A DNA stretch of 23,281 nucleotides from an uncultured Bacteroidales bacterium (lineage in GTDB: Bacteria; Bacteroidota; Bacteroidia; Bacteroidales; UBA932): positions 1 through 23,281 of the forward strand of contig CAMFSN010000013.1 in the NCBI GenBank assembly GCA_945983015.1. Reading direction: 5' to 3'. This document shows, in pieces, positions 15,271 to 22,589 of the stretch (position 1 is the first letter of the stretch; every line of letters starts with the position of its first letter). The position numbers were made by a program, and so were the translations under genes. The notes under the pieces are model-generated. The model made no database searches, was not told where the DNA came from, and worked only from the letters and a program-made list of their open reading frames with translations.

Positions 15271-15465
15271 TTACTGCTCCTCTTCGAGACGGAGGTGCTG
15301 AACGTAGATGGCTTTCATCTTAGCCATACGCTTCTTAACTGATGGCTTCTCGAAGTTCTTACGGGCGCGCAGCTCGCGGATAGCTCCTGTCTTTTCGAAT
15401 TTTCTCTTGAATTTCTTCAGAGCTCTTTCGATATTCTCACCATCTTTTACCGGTACTATGATCAT
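15271..15465 (-). CDS. rpsU: 30S ribosomal protein bS21
   Basis: 64 residues: MIIVPVKDGENIERALKKFK opening, basic middle (RELRARKNFEKPSVKKRMAK) and acidic end, as in Bacteroidota bS21. It sits at the 3' end of 16S rRNA near the anti-Shine-Dalgarno. In Flavobacterium johnsoniae bS21 helps hide the anti-Shine-Dalgarno, and rpsU is one of the few genes keeping a strong Shine-Dalgarno, allowing autoregulation. The same is seen here: a near-perfect Shine-Dalgarno 7 nt upstream of the ATG. It has its own exact-consensus promoter and convergent terminator, so it is a single-gene unit. Confidence 0.95.
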   Translation of the reverse strand: MIIVPVKDGENIERALKKFKRKFEKTGAIRELRARKNFEKPSVKKRMAKMKAIYVQHLRLEEEQ

Positions 15466-15472
15466 TCCTTAA

Positions 15473-15483
15473 ATCACCCCCTT
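15473..15483 (-). promoter_or_regulatory. Extended Shine-Dalgarno of rpsU
   Basis: On the minus strand this reads AAGGGGGTGAT, 7 nt before the rpsU ATG. The perfect complement of the 16S 3' tail is AAGGAGGTGAT, so 10 of 11 positions match and the remaining G can pair with U. The other genes examined in this window lack such a site. Confidence 0.85.
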
Positions 15484-15503
15484 TTTCTCAAAAATTTGGA
15501 CTG

Positions 15504-15534
15504 CAAAGGTAGTGATTTTTTTGAAATTGGCAAA
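15504..15534 (-). promoter_or_regulatory. Promoter of rpsU
   Basis: On the minus strand TTTG (15534-15531), 19 nt, TACCTTTG (15511-15504): exact consensus. It begins 6 nt after the stop codon of the upstream ATPase gene, making rpsU transcriptionally independent of it. Confidence 0.8.
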
Positions 15535-15540
15535 TCCTAT

Positions 15541-16566
15541 TTAGATAAAATAATATTTCCTTAGCCAATACTCGAAGAGGGGATCCAGAAGCTGGGCCTT
15601 GTCCTTATCCTCGAAGGTGATTATCTCCTTTTTGCACAGGGCTTCCTTAAGGCGTTTGACGTTGGCGGAAGAGTTCAGGGAGTATTTCTTTATGACTTCC
15701 GAAGAACTGAATCGGTTTTCTCCGTCCAGAACAGCCTTCAGGAGATTGATTTGGAAAGAGGTGAGGTCGTAAATCGTGGAGATGAACCTGGATTCGTGAA
15801 TGCTTAGCAGCGAAAGTATGCTTTCTGTCACTACGGCTTCGGTGATAAAGCCCCTGCTGAGGCCATCGCAGATGGCGGCGAAATGCTGTAGGTAGTAGAT
15901 GTTTCCCTGGAGTATTTCATAGACGTGGTCAGCCTGCTGGGCTTCTATCACTTTCCCGCTTACCAAAAAGCCTTTTATCAGGAATCTCTCCGCTTCCTTT
16001 ATACTGATGGGCTGGAGCTTTATCCTTATGTGATTCCTGAAGAAGAATTTTCTTTTCTCAAAGATCTCTTTCATTCCGTTTACCTGGCTTCCTGTCCATA
16101 TCCAACTGACATTCTGGTCCAGGGAGGCCTTCTCCATAAGTCGGATGATCTTCTCTCCTCCGCTCACCTTATATAGATTCTGGAACTCGCTGAGAATGAT
16201 TATCACCCTCTGTCCTGTCATAGCAGCCTTGGTCTGGGCTATGGAAAGCAGGCCCGATATCAGGCTCTCGTCAAAACTTTGGCTCGCGTTATAGGAGAAG
16301 TTGAAAAGGGCGGCGAATCTTTTCAGGAAATCTTCTGCGCTTCTGATGCTGAGTAGGGACAGCTCAAATGCCTGATACTTGAGGTCCTTTCCAGGCAAGG
16401 AGAAAAGACATTGTTTCAGAAGTGAGGCTTTACCGCTTTTCGGACTTTCGTAGATGGCGACGTTCCTTCCGTCCCTGATAGCTTGTTCCAAGAGCTCCAG
16501 TTCCGCCTTGCGGCCCACAAAGGATTTGCCGCTTACTGTCCGGTCGTAGGTAAAGGTAGTTTCCAC
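15541..16566 (-). CDS. AAA/STAND-like ATPase-fold protein with degenerate Walker motifs
   Basis: 341 residues. The order of elements is that of the archaeal-type ATPase/DUF234 group: FVGRKAELELLEQAI near the start, a P-loop region, a Walker B region, a sensor-like WIWTGSQ, a winged-helix-like region (about 270-320) and the ending LLDPLFEYWLRKYYF. The P-loop reads ESPKSGKAS (40-48): Lys46 is present, but the first Gly is Glu40 and the Ser/Thr after Lys is Ala47. Walker B reads VIIILSEFQ, with Ser126 in place of Asp but Glu127 kept. ATP binding may be weak or lost. The start is GTG at 16566; no upstream ATG is in frame. A -7 element ends 4 nt before it. The cellular role is unknown. Confidence 0.75.
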   Translation of the reverse strand: METTFTYDRTVSGKSFVGRKAELELLEQAIRDGRNVAIYESPKSGKASLLKQCLFSLPGKDLKYQAFELSLLSIRSAEDFLKRFAALFNFSYNASQSFDESLISGLLSIAQTKAAMTGQRVIIILSEFQNLYKVSGGEKIIRLMEKASLDQNVSWIWTGSQVNGMKEIFEKRKFFFRNHIRIKLQPISIKEAERFLIKGFLVSGKVIEAQQADHVYEILQGNIYYLQHFAAICDGLSRGFITEAVVTESILSLLSIHESRFISTIYDLTSFQINLLKAVLDGENRFSSSEVIKKYSLNSSANVKRLKEALCKKEIITFEDKDKAQLLDPLFEYWLRKYYFI

Positions 16567-16570
16567 AGAA

Positions 16571-16601
16571 CAAAAATAGTAAAAAGGATGGTATTATGAA
16601 A
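16571..16601 (-). promoter_or_regulatory. Promoter of the ATPase-like gene
   Basis: On the minus strand TTTC (16601-16598), 19 nt, TATTTTTG (16578-16571). The -7 element matches TAnnTTTG exactly and ends 4 nt before the GTG start at 16566, implying a leaderless or nearly leaderless transcript. Confidence 0.55.
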
Positions 16602-16614
16602 GACTGAAATAATT

Positions 16615-16646
16615 TTTGTGGAATAAAGAAAAAGTTCTTATCTTTG
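16615..16646 (+). promoter_or_regulatory. Promoter of rplU-rpmA
   Basis: TTTG (16615-16618), 20 nt, TATCTTTG (16639-16646). The predicted start near 16650 gives a leader of about 85 nt before the rplU ATG. Confidence 0.75.
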
Positions 16647-16687
16647 CCATCCGTTTTGATGGCCGTGGAGCTATACAAGAGATTACA

Positions 16688-16727
16688 CGGAGTGATCCGC
16701 TTCCGGTCGAAACTTTTAAATAAGTTT
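16688..16727 (+). promoter_or_regulatory. rplU 5' leader with two short hairpins
   Basis: CGGA-GTGA-TCCG (16688-16699) forms a 4-bp stem with a GNRA-type tetraloop, and AAACTT (16710-16715) pairs with AAGTTT (16722-16727) 7 nt before the ATG. Ribosomal protein leaders often carry autoregulatory structures. I cannot match this one to a known family, and both stems are short. Confidence 0.3.
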
Positions 16728-16733
16728 TATTGT

Positions 16734-17051
16734 ATGTACGCAATCGTAGAAATTGCAGGCCAGCAGTTTAAAGTTGAGGCAGGCCACGAGATCTTCTGCA
16801 ACCGTCTTCCGGATGCAAAAGGTGCTGCAGTGGAGTTCGACAAAGTGCTCCTCGTAGATAACGAGGGTCAGGTAAGTGTCGGCGCTCCTTACGTGAAGGG
16901 TGCAGTGGTTAAGGCTACCGTGCTCGCAGATGATGCAAGAGCTGATAAAGTGCTTGTATTTAAGAAAATCCGTCGCAAAGGATTCGACAAGTGCAACGGA
17001 CATCGTCAGAAACTCTCTAAGATTCAGATCGCTGAGATTGTACTCGCTTAA
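16734..17051 (+). CDS. rplU: 50S ribosomal protein bL21
   Basis: 105 residues from the ATG at 16734 (MYAIVEIAGQQFKVEAG). The frame is open upstream to 16644, but that stretch lies in the leader after the promoter and has no bL21 similarity. The C-terminal KIRRKGFDKCNGHRQKLSKI matches the conserved L21 signature KRRKxYxxxxGHRQxxTxv. bL21 binds 23S rRNA in the large subunit. It is followed by rpmA after 18 nt, the standard gene pair. Confidence 0.96.
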   Translation: MYAIVEIAGQQFKVEAGHEIFCNRLPDAKGAAVEFDKVLLVDNEGQVSVGAPYVKGAVVKATVLADDARADKVLVFKKIRRKGFDKCNGHRQKLSKIQIAEIVLA

Positions 17052-17069
17052 TTAAAACGAAATTGAATT

Positions 17070-17330
17070 ATGGCACACAAAAAAGGTCAATCAAGTTCAA
17101 AGAACGGTCGTGAGTCACAAAGCAAGCGTCTTGGACTCAAGAAATTTGGTGGTGAGACTGTAAAGGCTGGTAACATTATCGTTCGCCAGAGAGGTACAGT
17201 TCACAATCCCGACAAGAATGTGGGAATGGGTAAGGATCACACTCTTTACGCTCTCATAGACGGAACAGTGGTTTTCACTCGTAAGAGAGAGAACAAATCA
17301 TACGTGTCGGTTGTTCCTTTTGAGAACTAA
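17070..17330 (+). CDS. rpmA: 50S ribosomal protein bL27
   Basis: 86 residues. It begins MAHKKGQSSSKNGRESQSKR, directly with the conserved AHKKG tail that reaches the peptidyl transferase centre, so there is no cleavable N-terminal extension of the Firmicutes type. GNIIVRQRGTVHNPDKNVG is the family signature. It forms an operon with rplU, ends in a TAA overlapping the first base of a complementary arm (17330-17338), and is followed by a strong terminator hairpin ahead of serS. Confidence 0.97.
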   Translation: MAHKKGQSSSKNGRESQSKRLGLKKFGGETVKAGNIIVRQRGTVHNPDKNVGMGKDHTLYALIDGTVVFTRKRENKSYVSVVPFEN

Positions 17331-17399
17331 TCTCGAAGGAAGGTGGAATACTGGGACTTGCACTCTTCGAGATGAGGGTGTGGGTCCTTTTTCTTTTTG
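17330..17399 (+). terminator. Terminator with upstream complementary arm between rpmA and serS
   Basis: A 13-bp hairpin (17354-17366 with 17375-17387, including several G-T pairs) is followed by TTTTTCTTTTTG, a strong intrinsic terminator. In addition ATCTCGAAG (17330-17338) is perfectly complementary to CTTCGAGAT (17365-17373), which covers most of the terminator loop. The two pairings can form a pseudoknot or compete. No promoter match is seen between this and the serS ATG at 17419. Confidence 0.7.
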
Positions 17400-17418
17400 T
17401 ATTAAACAGTTATAAGAT

Positions 17419-18690
17419 ATGCTTACTCTTAAAACACTTCGCGAAAGACCTGAATGGGTAATCGCAAAACTAAAAGTTAAGAATTTTGATGCCGAGCAGA
17501 TAGTCGGAAGAGTCTTGGAACTGGACGCTCTACGCCGTTCTCTTCAGACCGAGAGTGATGCTCTCCTCGCTGCTCAGAAGCAGAAGGCGGCCCAGATTGG
17601 CTCTCTGATGAAACAGAACTTGAAAGAGGAGGCCGAGTCGGTCAAAGCTGAGGTGGCACAGTTGAAAGCTAAATCTACAGAATTGTTGGCCAGAATGGAT
17701 GCTGCCAGCAGCGAGTTGGAGGAGAAGCTGGTTTTGCTGCCTAACATTCCTTGCGATTTGGTTCCGGAAGGAAAGGGGGCTGAGGATAACCTGGTCGTTA
17801 AGATGGGAGGACCTGAGGTGCATCTTCCTGAGGGGGCCCTGCCACATTGGGAACTTGCTAAAAAATATGATATCATAGATTTTGACCTGGGGGTAAAGAT
17901 TACAGGAGCCGGTTTCCCTGTGTATAAGGGTAAGGGAGCGAAACTCCAGAGGGCTTTGATCAACTTCTTCCTGGATTGTAATACCGAGGCTGGCTACAAG
18001 GAGGTGGAGCCTCCTGTAGTGGTTAATAAGGAGTCAGGATTCGGTACAGGCCAGCTTCCTGACAAGGAAGGCCAGATGTACCACGCAGAGGTAGATGACT
18101 TTTATCTGGTTCCTACTGCAGAGGTGCCTGTGACCAATATCTTCAGAGATGTGATTCTGACTTCCGATCAGATTCCTCAAAGGCTTACTGCCTATACTCC
18201 TTGTTTCCGTCGTGAGGCCGGATCCTACGGCAAGGATGTGAGAGGATTGAACCGTCTGCATCAGTTTGACAAGGTGGAGATCGTGCGCGTGGAAAAACCG
18301 GAAGACAGCTACGCCGCTTTGGATCAGATGGTGGCTCACGTGGAGAACATAGTTAATAAACTTGGCTTAAAGTATAGGATTCTTCGTCTGTGCGGTGGGG
18401 ATATGTCCTTCACTTCAGCCATTACTTACGACTTCGAGTTGTGGAGCGCTGCTCAGGGAAGGTGGCTTGAGATATCTTCTGTCAGCAACTTTGAGACCTA
18501 TCAGGCTAACCGTCTGCATCTCAGATATAGAGACGAGGAGGGTAAGACTCAGCTGGCGCATACCCTGAACGGCAGTTCTTTGGCTCTGCCTAGAGTGGTG
18601 GCCGCCTTGCTTGAGGATAATCAGACGGAGGATGGCATTATCATACCTGAGATTCTCAGACCTTATACCGGATTCGACAAGATTGATTAA
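17419..18690 (+). CDS. serS: Seryl-tRNA synthetase
   Basis: 423 residues, the usual length. An N-terminal antiparallel coiled coil (about 28-105), which grips the long variable arm of tRNA-Ser, precedes the class II catalytic core. Motif 2 is TPCFRREAGSYGKDVRG (from residue 260), and motif 3 is in NGSSLALPRVVAALLE (from about 384) with its conserved Arg. The enzyme charges tRNA-Ser with serine, and also tRNA-Sec where present. It begins 89 nt after rpmA, behind the terminator structure, and overlaps ruvC by 8 nt if the TTG start of ruvC is right. Confidence 0.97.
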   Translation: MLTLKTLRERPEWVIAKLKVKNFDAEQIVGRVLELDALRRSLQTESDALLAAQKQKAAQIGSLMKQNLKEEAESVKAEVAQLKAKSTELLARMDAASSELEEKLVLLPNIPCDLVPEGKGAEDNLVVKMGGPEVHLPEGALPHWELAKKYDIIDFDLGVKITGAGFPVYKGKGAKLQRALINFFLDCNTEAGYKEVEPPVVVNKESGFGTGQLPDKEGQMYHAEVDDFYLVPTAEVPVTNIFRDVILTSDQIPQRLTAYTPCFRREAGSYGKDVRGLNRLHQFDKVEIVRVEKPEDSYAALDQMVAHVENIVNKLGLKYRILRLCGGDMSFTSAITYDFELWSAAQGRWLEISSVSNFETYQANRLHLRYRDEEGKTQLAHTLNGSSLALPRVVAALLEDNQTEDGIIIPEILRPYTGFDKID

Positions 18691-19240
18691 AAATCTTAAC
18701 ATATTAGGAATTGACCCCGGAACCAATTTGCTTGGTTTCGGGCTCATTCGTGTAAATGACTTGGGTCGTCCCGAGTTTGTAGATGCCGGAATCCTGGATC
18801 TCAGGAAGATCAGGGATCCTTACGAAAAACTCTCCGAGATACGTCGTTATCTCAGTGGGGTGATAGACAACTACTCGCCTGACTGTATGGCAATTGAATC
18901 TCCTTTTATGGGGAAGAATGCGCAGGTCATCTTTAAATTGGGCAGGGCTCAGGGGGTGGCATTGGCATTGGCCTTCGAAAGGAATCTGCAGATACACGAA
19001 TATGCTCCGAGAAAGGCGAAAATCTCCGTTTGTGGAAATGGGGCGGCATCAAAGGAGCAGGTTAGTCTGATGGTGCAGAAAATTCTTGGCATTAAACTTG
19101 ATAGTTTTCCGCTCGACTCGACAGATGCTTTGGCATTGGCCCTTTGTCATTATTATCAACTCAGCAGTCCCTTATCATCAGTGGGGGGCTCTAAGTCGTG
19201 GGAAAATTTTATAAAAGAGCATCCGGAAAGAGTAAAATAG
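18683..19240 (+). CDS. ruvC: Holliday junction resolvase RuvC
   Basis: 185 residues from a TTG at 18683, giving MIKNLNILGIDPGTNLLGFG. The frame is open back to 18611 inside serS, but RuvC proteins begin a few residues before the LGIDPG motif, and no ATG lies there, so the TTG is preferred. The acidic active site is visible: Asp11 in GIDPG, Glu72 in AIESPF, and Asp145 and Asp148 in LDSTDALALALCH, spaced as in E. coli (7, 66, 138, 141). It cuts Holliday junctions together with RuvAB, which is not in this window. It is sandwiched between serS and receptor 2, 5 nt before the latter. Confidence 0.93.
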   Translation: MIKNLNILGIDPGTNLLGFGLIRVNDLGRPEFVDAGILDLRKIRDPYEKLSEIRRYLSGVIDNYSPDCMAIESPFMGKNAQVIFKLGRAQGVALALAFERNLQIHEYAPRKAKISVCGNGAASKEQVSLMVQKILGIKLDSFPLDSTDALALALCHYYQLSSPLSSVGGSKSWENFIKEHPERVK

Positions 19241-19245
19241 TGTAT

Positions 19246-22155
19246 ATGAAATCAAACCTTAGTTTTTTTCTAGTCTTCCTCGGACTATTGATTTGTGGAA
19301 GCGCCTCAGCCCAGCAGCGCTATTCCTTGAAGGCATCGATAAAGGATGCCTCTACCGGGGAACAACTTTCTTTTGTGACCGTAGTGGTGGCAAGGCCTGG
19401 AGCTGACAAGCCTACTGCCTATGCCTTGAGTGAGGAGGATGGCAGCATTACTGTTACGGGACTCAGGCCTGCAAAGTATTATATCAAGGCAGAGTATCTG
19501 GGATATAAGCTCTTTCAGAAGGATTTCGAGATTAAGGATGCTGATTTGGATCTGGGGGAGATTAAATTGGAGCCTGACAGGGAGCAGTTGGATGCCGCAA
19601 AGGTATCGGCGGTAGGAAATCCTATCCAGATGAAATCGGATACCATTGCCTTTACCGCATCTTCTGTCAAGACTACCGATAACGATATGCTTGAAGACCT
19701 CTTGAAAAAGCTCCCTGGAATAGAGATTTCGGAGGATGGTAGCATTACCCATAACGGAAAAGAGATAAATAAGATTACCATAGATGGCAAGACCTTCTTT
19801 CTGGATGATCCGCAATTGGCTTCCAAGAACCTGCCGGCGAAGATAGTGGAGAAGGTTAAGGTCATCGAGAAAAAATCAGACCAGGCTCAATTCACAGGAA
19901 TAGACGACGGTGAAGAGGAGACCATCATAGACCTCTCCGTGAGGCCTGGTATGTTAAACGGAACATTTGGAAACGCTATGCTCGGAGGCGGACATGACGT
20001 GCCTGCAGACGGGCTTAGTGGCGATTATAGATTTCAGGGCGCGGCCTTTGCCGGTAATTTCACCGAGGATACCCAGATTTCTCTCATTCTGAATGCCAAT
20101 AATACCAACAACCGTGGCTTCCGCGACCTCTCCGGCTCTATGATGTCCGGCATCCGCGGCGGCGGAATGGGTCGCGGCCAGGGTGGCTGGGGCAGCCGCA
20201 ACGGCATTACTACCTCCTATATGGGAGGAGTGAATGCCGGTGGCAATTTCTTTGATGGCAGGATGGAACTCAGCGGTAACTATCTGTATAATAACAGTAC
20301 CCAGGAAGTGTTGGAGAATTCCACCAAGACTACCTATTTGGATGACAGTAATCTTATCAGCTCTTCCGATGGAAACAGCATGACAAACACTGGCGGCCAT
20401 CGCTTTGGCTTTAGGCTCGAGCATAAGTTCTCTGATAACACTTCCATCATTTTCCAGCCTCAAATCAATTTCGGAGGAGGTGAGTTTACGGAAAACAGCA
20501 ATGACGCCACCCAGACCTATTATCTGGAATCTGACAAATTTTTCCAGACGAATAGCAGCCAGAAGATTAACAGCGGATATAACCGAAACCTCAGCACTTC
20601 CGGTTTTGCTCTGCTTAGGCAAAGGCTCTGGGCCCCTGGTCAGACCATTACCGTTCAGGCCAATTATAATGTCAGTACAAACCGTCTGAACGGCTCCAAC
20701 TGGTCCTCCACCACTGTTTTTGACGAGGAGGGTTCGGTGAGCGACATCTCTGAGGTGAATCAGAACTATGTTCAGGATCAGAATTCCTACAGTGTTTCCG
20801 CGAATGCCACTTTCACTCAGCCACTAGGCGGTAATTTCTATCTGGAAGGAGTCTATGCCTACAGCTGGAACAGGGCTTTTTCTGACAAACTTACCACTGA
20901 CCCTGAGGGAAATAAGATAGACAGTTACTCGAACAGCATATATAACGAGTATGTGAATCAGGAGATAGGCGCAAATGCCCTGTATCAGGGAGAGGGATTT
21001 AGAATTCAGGCAGGATTGGCCATAAAGCCTAACAAGACCAGAAACTACACCATTTCAGGGTCGGATTACGAGGTGGACCTTACGATGCGGCGAAACAACT
21101 GGTCGCCTTCGGCAATGATTTTCTTCAATGTGGGAGAAAACGGCAGTTTCAGAACCTTCTATTTCGGAAATTCTGTTCAGCCGAGCACTTCCAAGCTCAT
21201 TACTGTGGCCGACAATTCGAATCCATTGGCAGTGTCTTTCGGTAATCCTAATCTGACTCCGTATTTCAGTCACGCCATAAGAGGAGATTTCAGATATAAT
21301 AACAAGAAGAGCTATGCTTCGGTGAATGCCCGCTGGGGGCTAACTGCCAATGATAACCCTATAGTGAACGCCACCTGGTACACCAATGGTATTTCCTATA
21401 CTATGCCGGTCAACGGCCCTGCAAATTATTCGGCCAATTTCAACGTTCACCTCAATCTGCCTCTCAAGTCTTCCGGCTTTACCTTAATGAATATGACCAG
21501 GATTAGTTGGAACAATTCTGCAAACTATGTGGGTAAGGACATAGAGACTTCCAAGTATCTGAAAGAGGACGGCTCTCTGGATTACAATCTTTTCTTCGCC
21601 GATTATGATGAAATTCACGGGAAACTGGTAGAGAACTATACCAATTCTTTCGGATTTACTGAAAGGCTTGCCGCCAAGTACAGGAATGACGATCTGGAAC
21701 TCGAGCTTTCGGGCAGAAGTCGTATCAATGCCAGCAATTATACCATAGACGAGATAAAGGATAAGACTCTGACCTTTAACAATCAGATCAGGGCAACTGC
21801 TACCTGGACTTGGGACCTGACTGGACTGAGTGCCAAGGGGGAATTCAATTATAACTGGTATGCAGGCTATGCTTCTGCCCAGCCTTCCGAATACGTGCTT
21901 AATCTGGAGATTCAGAAAACCGTGTTGAAGAAGGCCGGTACCATAGCTATCAAGGGCTATGACATTTTGGGACAGGCTAAGAACCTGACCGTTACTGATA
22001 CCTCCAACTATCACACGGAGTCGGTGAACAACACCTTGGGCAGATATATCATTCTCTCCTTTACTTACAGATTTGGGAATTTCGGGGGCAATGGTCATCC
22101 GGGCGGTGGCCCTGGTGGCCCTGGCGGCCCTGGATCTCGTCCTCCAATGCGATGA
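19246..22155 (+). CDS. Outer-membrane beta-barrel receptor, TonB-dependent type (receptor 2)
   Basis: 969 residues from the ATG at 19246. A GTG at 19198 would add 16 residues before a clear signal peptide (MKSNLSFFLVFLGLLICGSA, cut near residue 22). Residues about 26-105 are a carboxypeptidase-regulatory-like domain (DASTGEQLSFVTVVVARPG). Residues about 115-240 are a plug-like domain (MLEDLLKKLPGIEISEDGS, then IDGKTFFLDDPQLASKNLP), and the rest is a barrel ending in SFTYRFGNFG. A Gly-rich loop (RGGGMGRGQGGWGSRNG) lies in the early barrel, and the C-terminal tail is Gly/Pro-rich (HPGGGPGGPGGPGSRPP). The substrate is unknown. It follows ruvC by 5 nt and its stop overlaps the start of a Fur family regulator (ATGA), suggesting coupled expression and perhaps metal control. 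Confidence 0.9.
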   Translation: MKSNLSFFLVFLGLLICGSASAQQRYSLKASIKDASTGEQLSFVTVVVARPGADKPTAYALSEEDGSITVTGLRPAKYYIKAEYLGYKLFQKDFEIKDADLDLGEIKLEPDREQLDAAKVSAVGNPIQMKSDTIAFTASSVKTTDNDMLEDLLKKLPGIEISEDGSITHNGKEINKITIDGKTFFLDDPQLASKNLPAKIVEKVKVIEKKSDQAQFTGIDDGEEETIIDLSVRPGMLNGTFGNAMLGGGHDVPADGLSGDYRFQGAAFAGNFTEDTQISLILNANNTNNRGFRDLSGSMMSGIRGGGMGRGQGGWGSRNGITTSYMGGVNAGGNFFDGRMELSGNYLYNNSTQEVLENSTKTTYLDDSNLISSSDGNSMTNTGGHRFGFRLEHKFSDNTSIIFQPQINFGGGEFTENSNDATQTYYLESDKFFQTNSSQKINSGYNRNLSTSGFALLRQRLWAPGQTITVQANYNVSTNRLNGSNWSSTTVFDEEGSVSDISEVNQNYVQDQNSYSVSANATFTQPLGGNFYLEGVYAYSWNRAFSDKLTTDPEGNKIDSYSNSIYNEYVNQEIGANALYQGEGFRIQAGLAIKPNKTRNYTISGSDYEVDLTMRRNNWSPSAMIFFNVGENGSFRTFYFGNSVQPSTSKLITVADNSNPLAVSFGNPNLTPYFSHAIRGDFRYNNKKSYASVNARWGLTANDNPIVNATWYTNGISYTMPVNGPANYSANFNVHLNLPLKSSGFTLMNMTRISWNNSANYVGKDIETSKYLKEDGSLDYNLFFADYDEIHGKLVENYTNSFGFTERLAAKYRNDDLELELSGRSRINASNYTIDEIKDKTLTFNNQIRATATWTWDLTGLSAKGEFNYNWYAGYASAQPSEYVLNLEIQKTVLKKAGTIAIKGYDILGQAKNLTVTDTSNYHTESVNNTLGRYIILSFTYRFGNFGGNGHPGGGPGGPGGPGSRPPMR

Positions 22156-22571
22156 TCATGAGCGATAATTTTTCAGAAATACTTGAAAAACACGATATCA
22201 GACCGACTGCAGTACGAATTCTCGTGCTGCGGTCAATTGTTGAACATAAGGATACTTTCAGTCTCGCTGATCTGGAATATGAATTGGAAAGCGTGGACCG
22301 TTCCAGCATTTTCAGAAGTCTGACTCTCTTTGCCGAGCACCATCTGGTGCACGAGATAGAAGATGGCAGCGGCTCAACAAAGTATTGTTACTGTCATAAT
22401 GACCACGTCTGTTCCGCCGAGGAATTGCACTGTCATTTTTATTGTGAGAATTGTCACAAGACTTTTTGTTTGGAGAATACCCATATCCCCATAGTTCGTT
22501 ATCCCGAAGGCTTTGAATTGAAATCCGTGGAATATCTCTTGAAAGGATTATGTCCGGATTGCCATAAATAA
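22152..22571 (+). CDS. Fur family transcriptional regulator
   Basis: 139 residues from the ATG at 22152, which overlaps the receptor 2 stop as ATGA; an ATG at 22158 is a possible alternative. The N-terminal winged helix (RPTAVRILVLRSIVEHK, with recognition helix region DRSSIFRSLTLFAEHHLV) is followed by the metal-binding half with HCHFYCENC (Cys98 and Cys101) and the terminal CPDCHK (Cys134 and Cys137), the structural zinc pairs of the family. It is rich in His and Cys throughout. Fur, Zur and PerR types cannot be told apart by eye. It probably represses genes in response to metal or peroxide; coupling to receptor 2 points to metal-related uptake. Confidence 0.9.
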   Translation: MIMSDNFSEILEKHDIRPTAVRILVLRSIVEHKDTFSLADLEYELESVDRSSIFRSLTLFAEHHLVHEIEDGSGSTKYCYCHNDHVCSAEELHCHFYCENCHKTFCLENTHIPIVRYPEGFELKSVEYLLKGLCPDCHK

Positions 22572-22575
22572 TTAG

Positions 22576-22583
22576 TATATTTG
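22576..22583 (+). promoter_or_regulatory. -7 element of the HPr-kinase-like gene
   Basis: TATATTTG matches TAnnTTTG exactly and ends 6 nt before the ATG at 22590, between the Fur family stop and this gene. No TTTG is seen at the expected -33 position. If active it would give a nearly leaderless transcript. Confidence 0.45.
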
Positions 22584-22589
22584 GGACTT

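Noticed and set aside
17330..17399. T-box riboswitch for serS
   Set aside because: The gap is only 88 nt, lacks the T-box sequence and specifier stem, and T-boxes are not typical of Bacteroidota.
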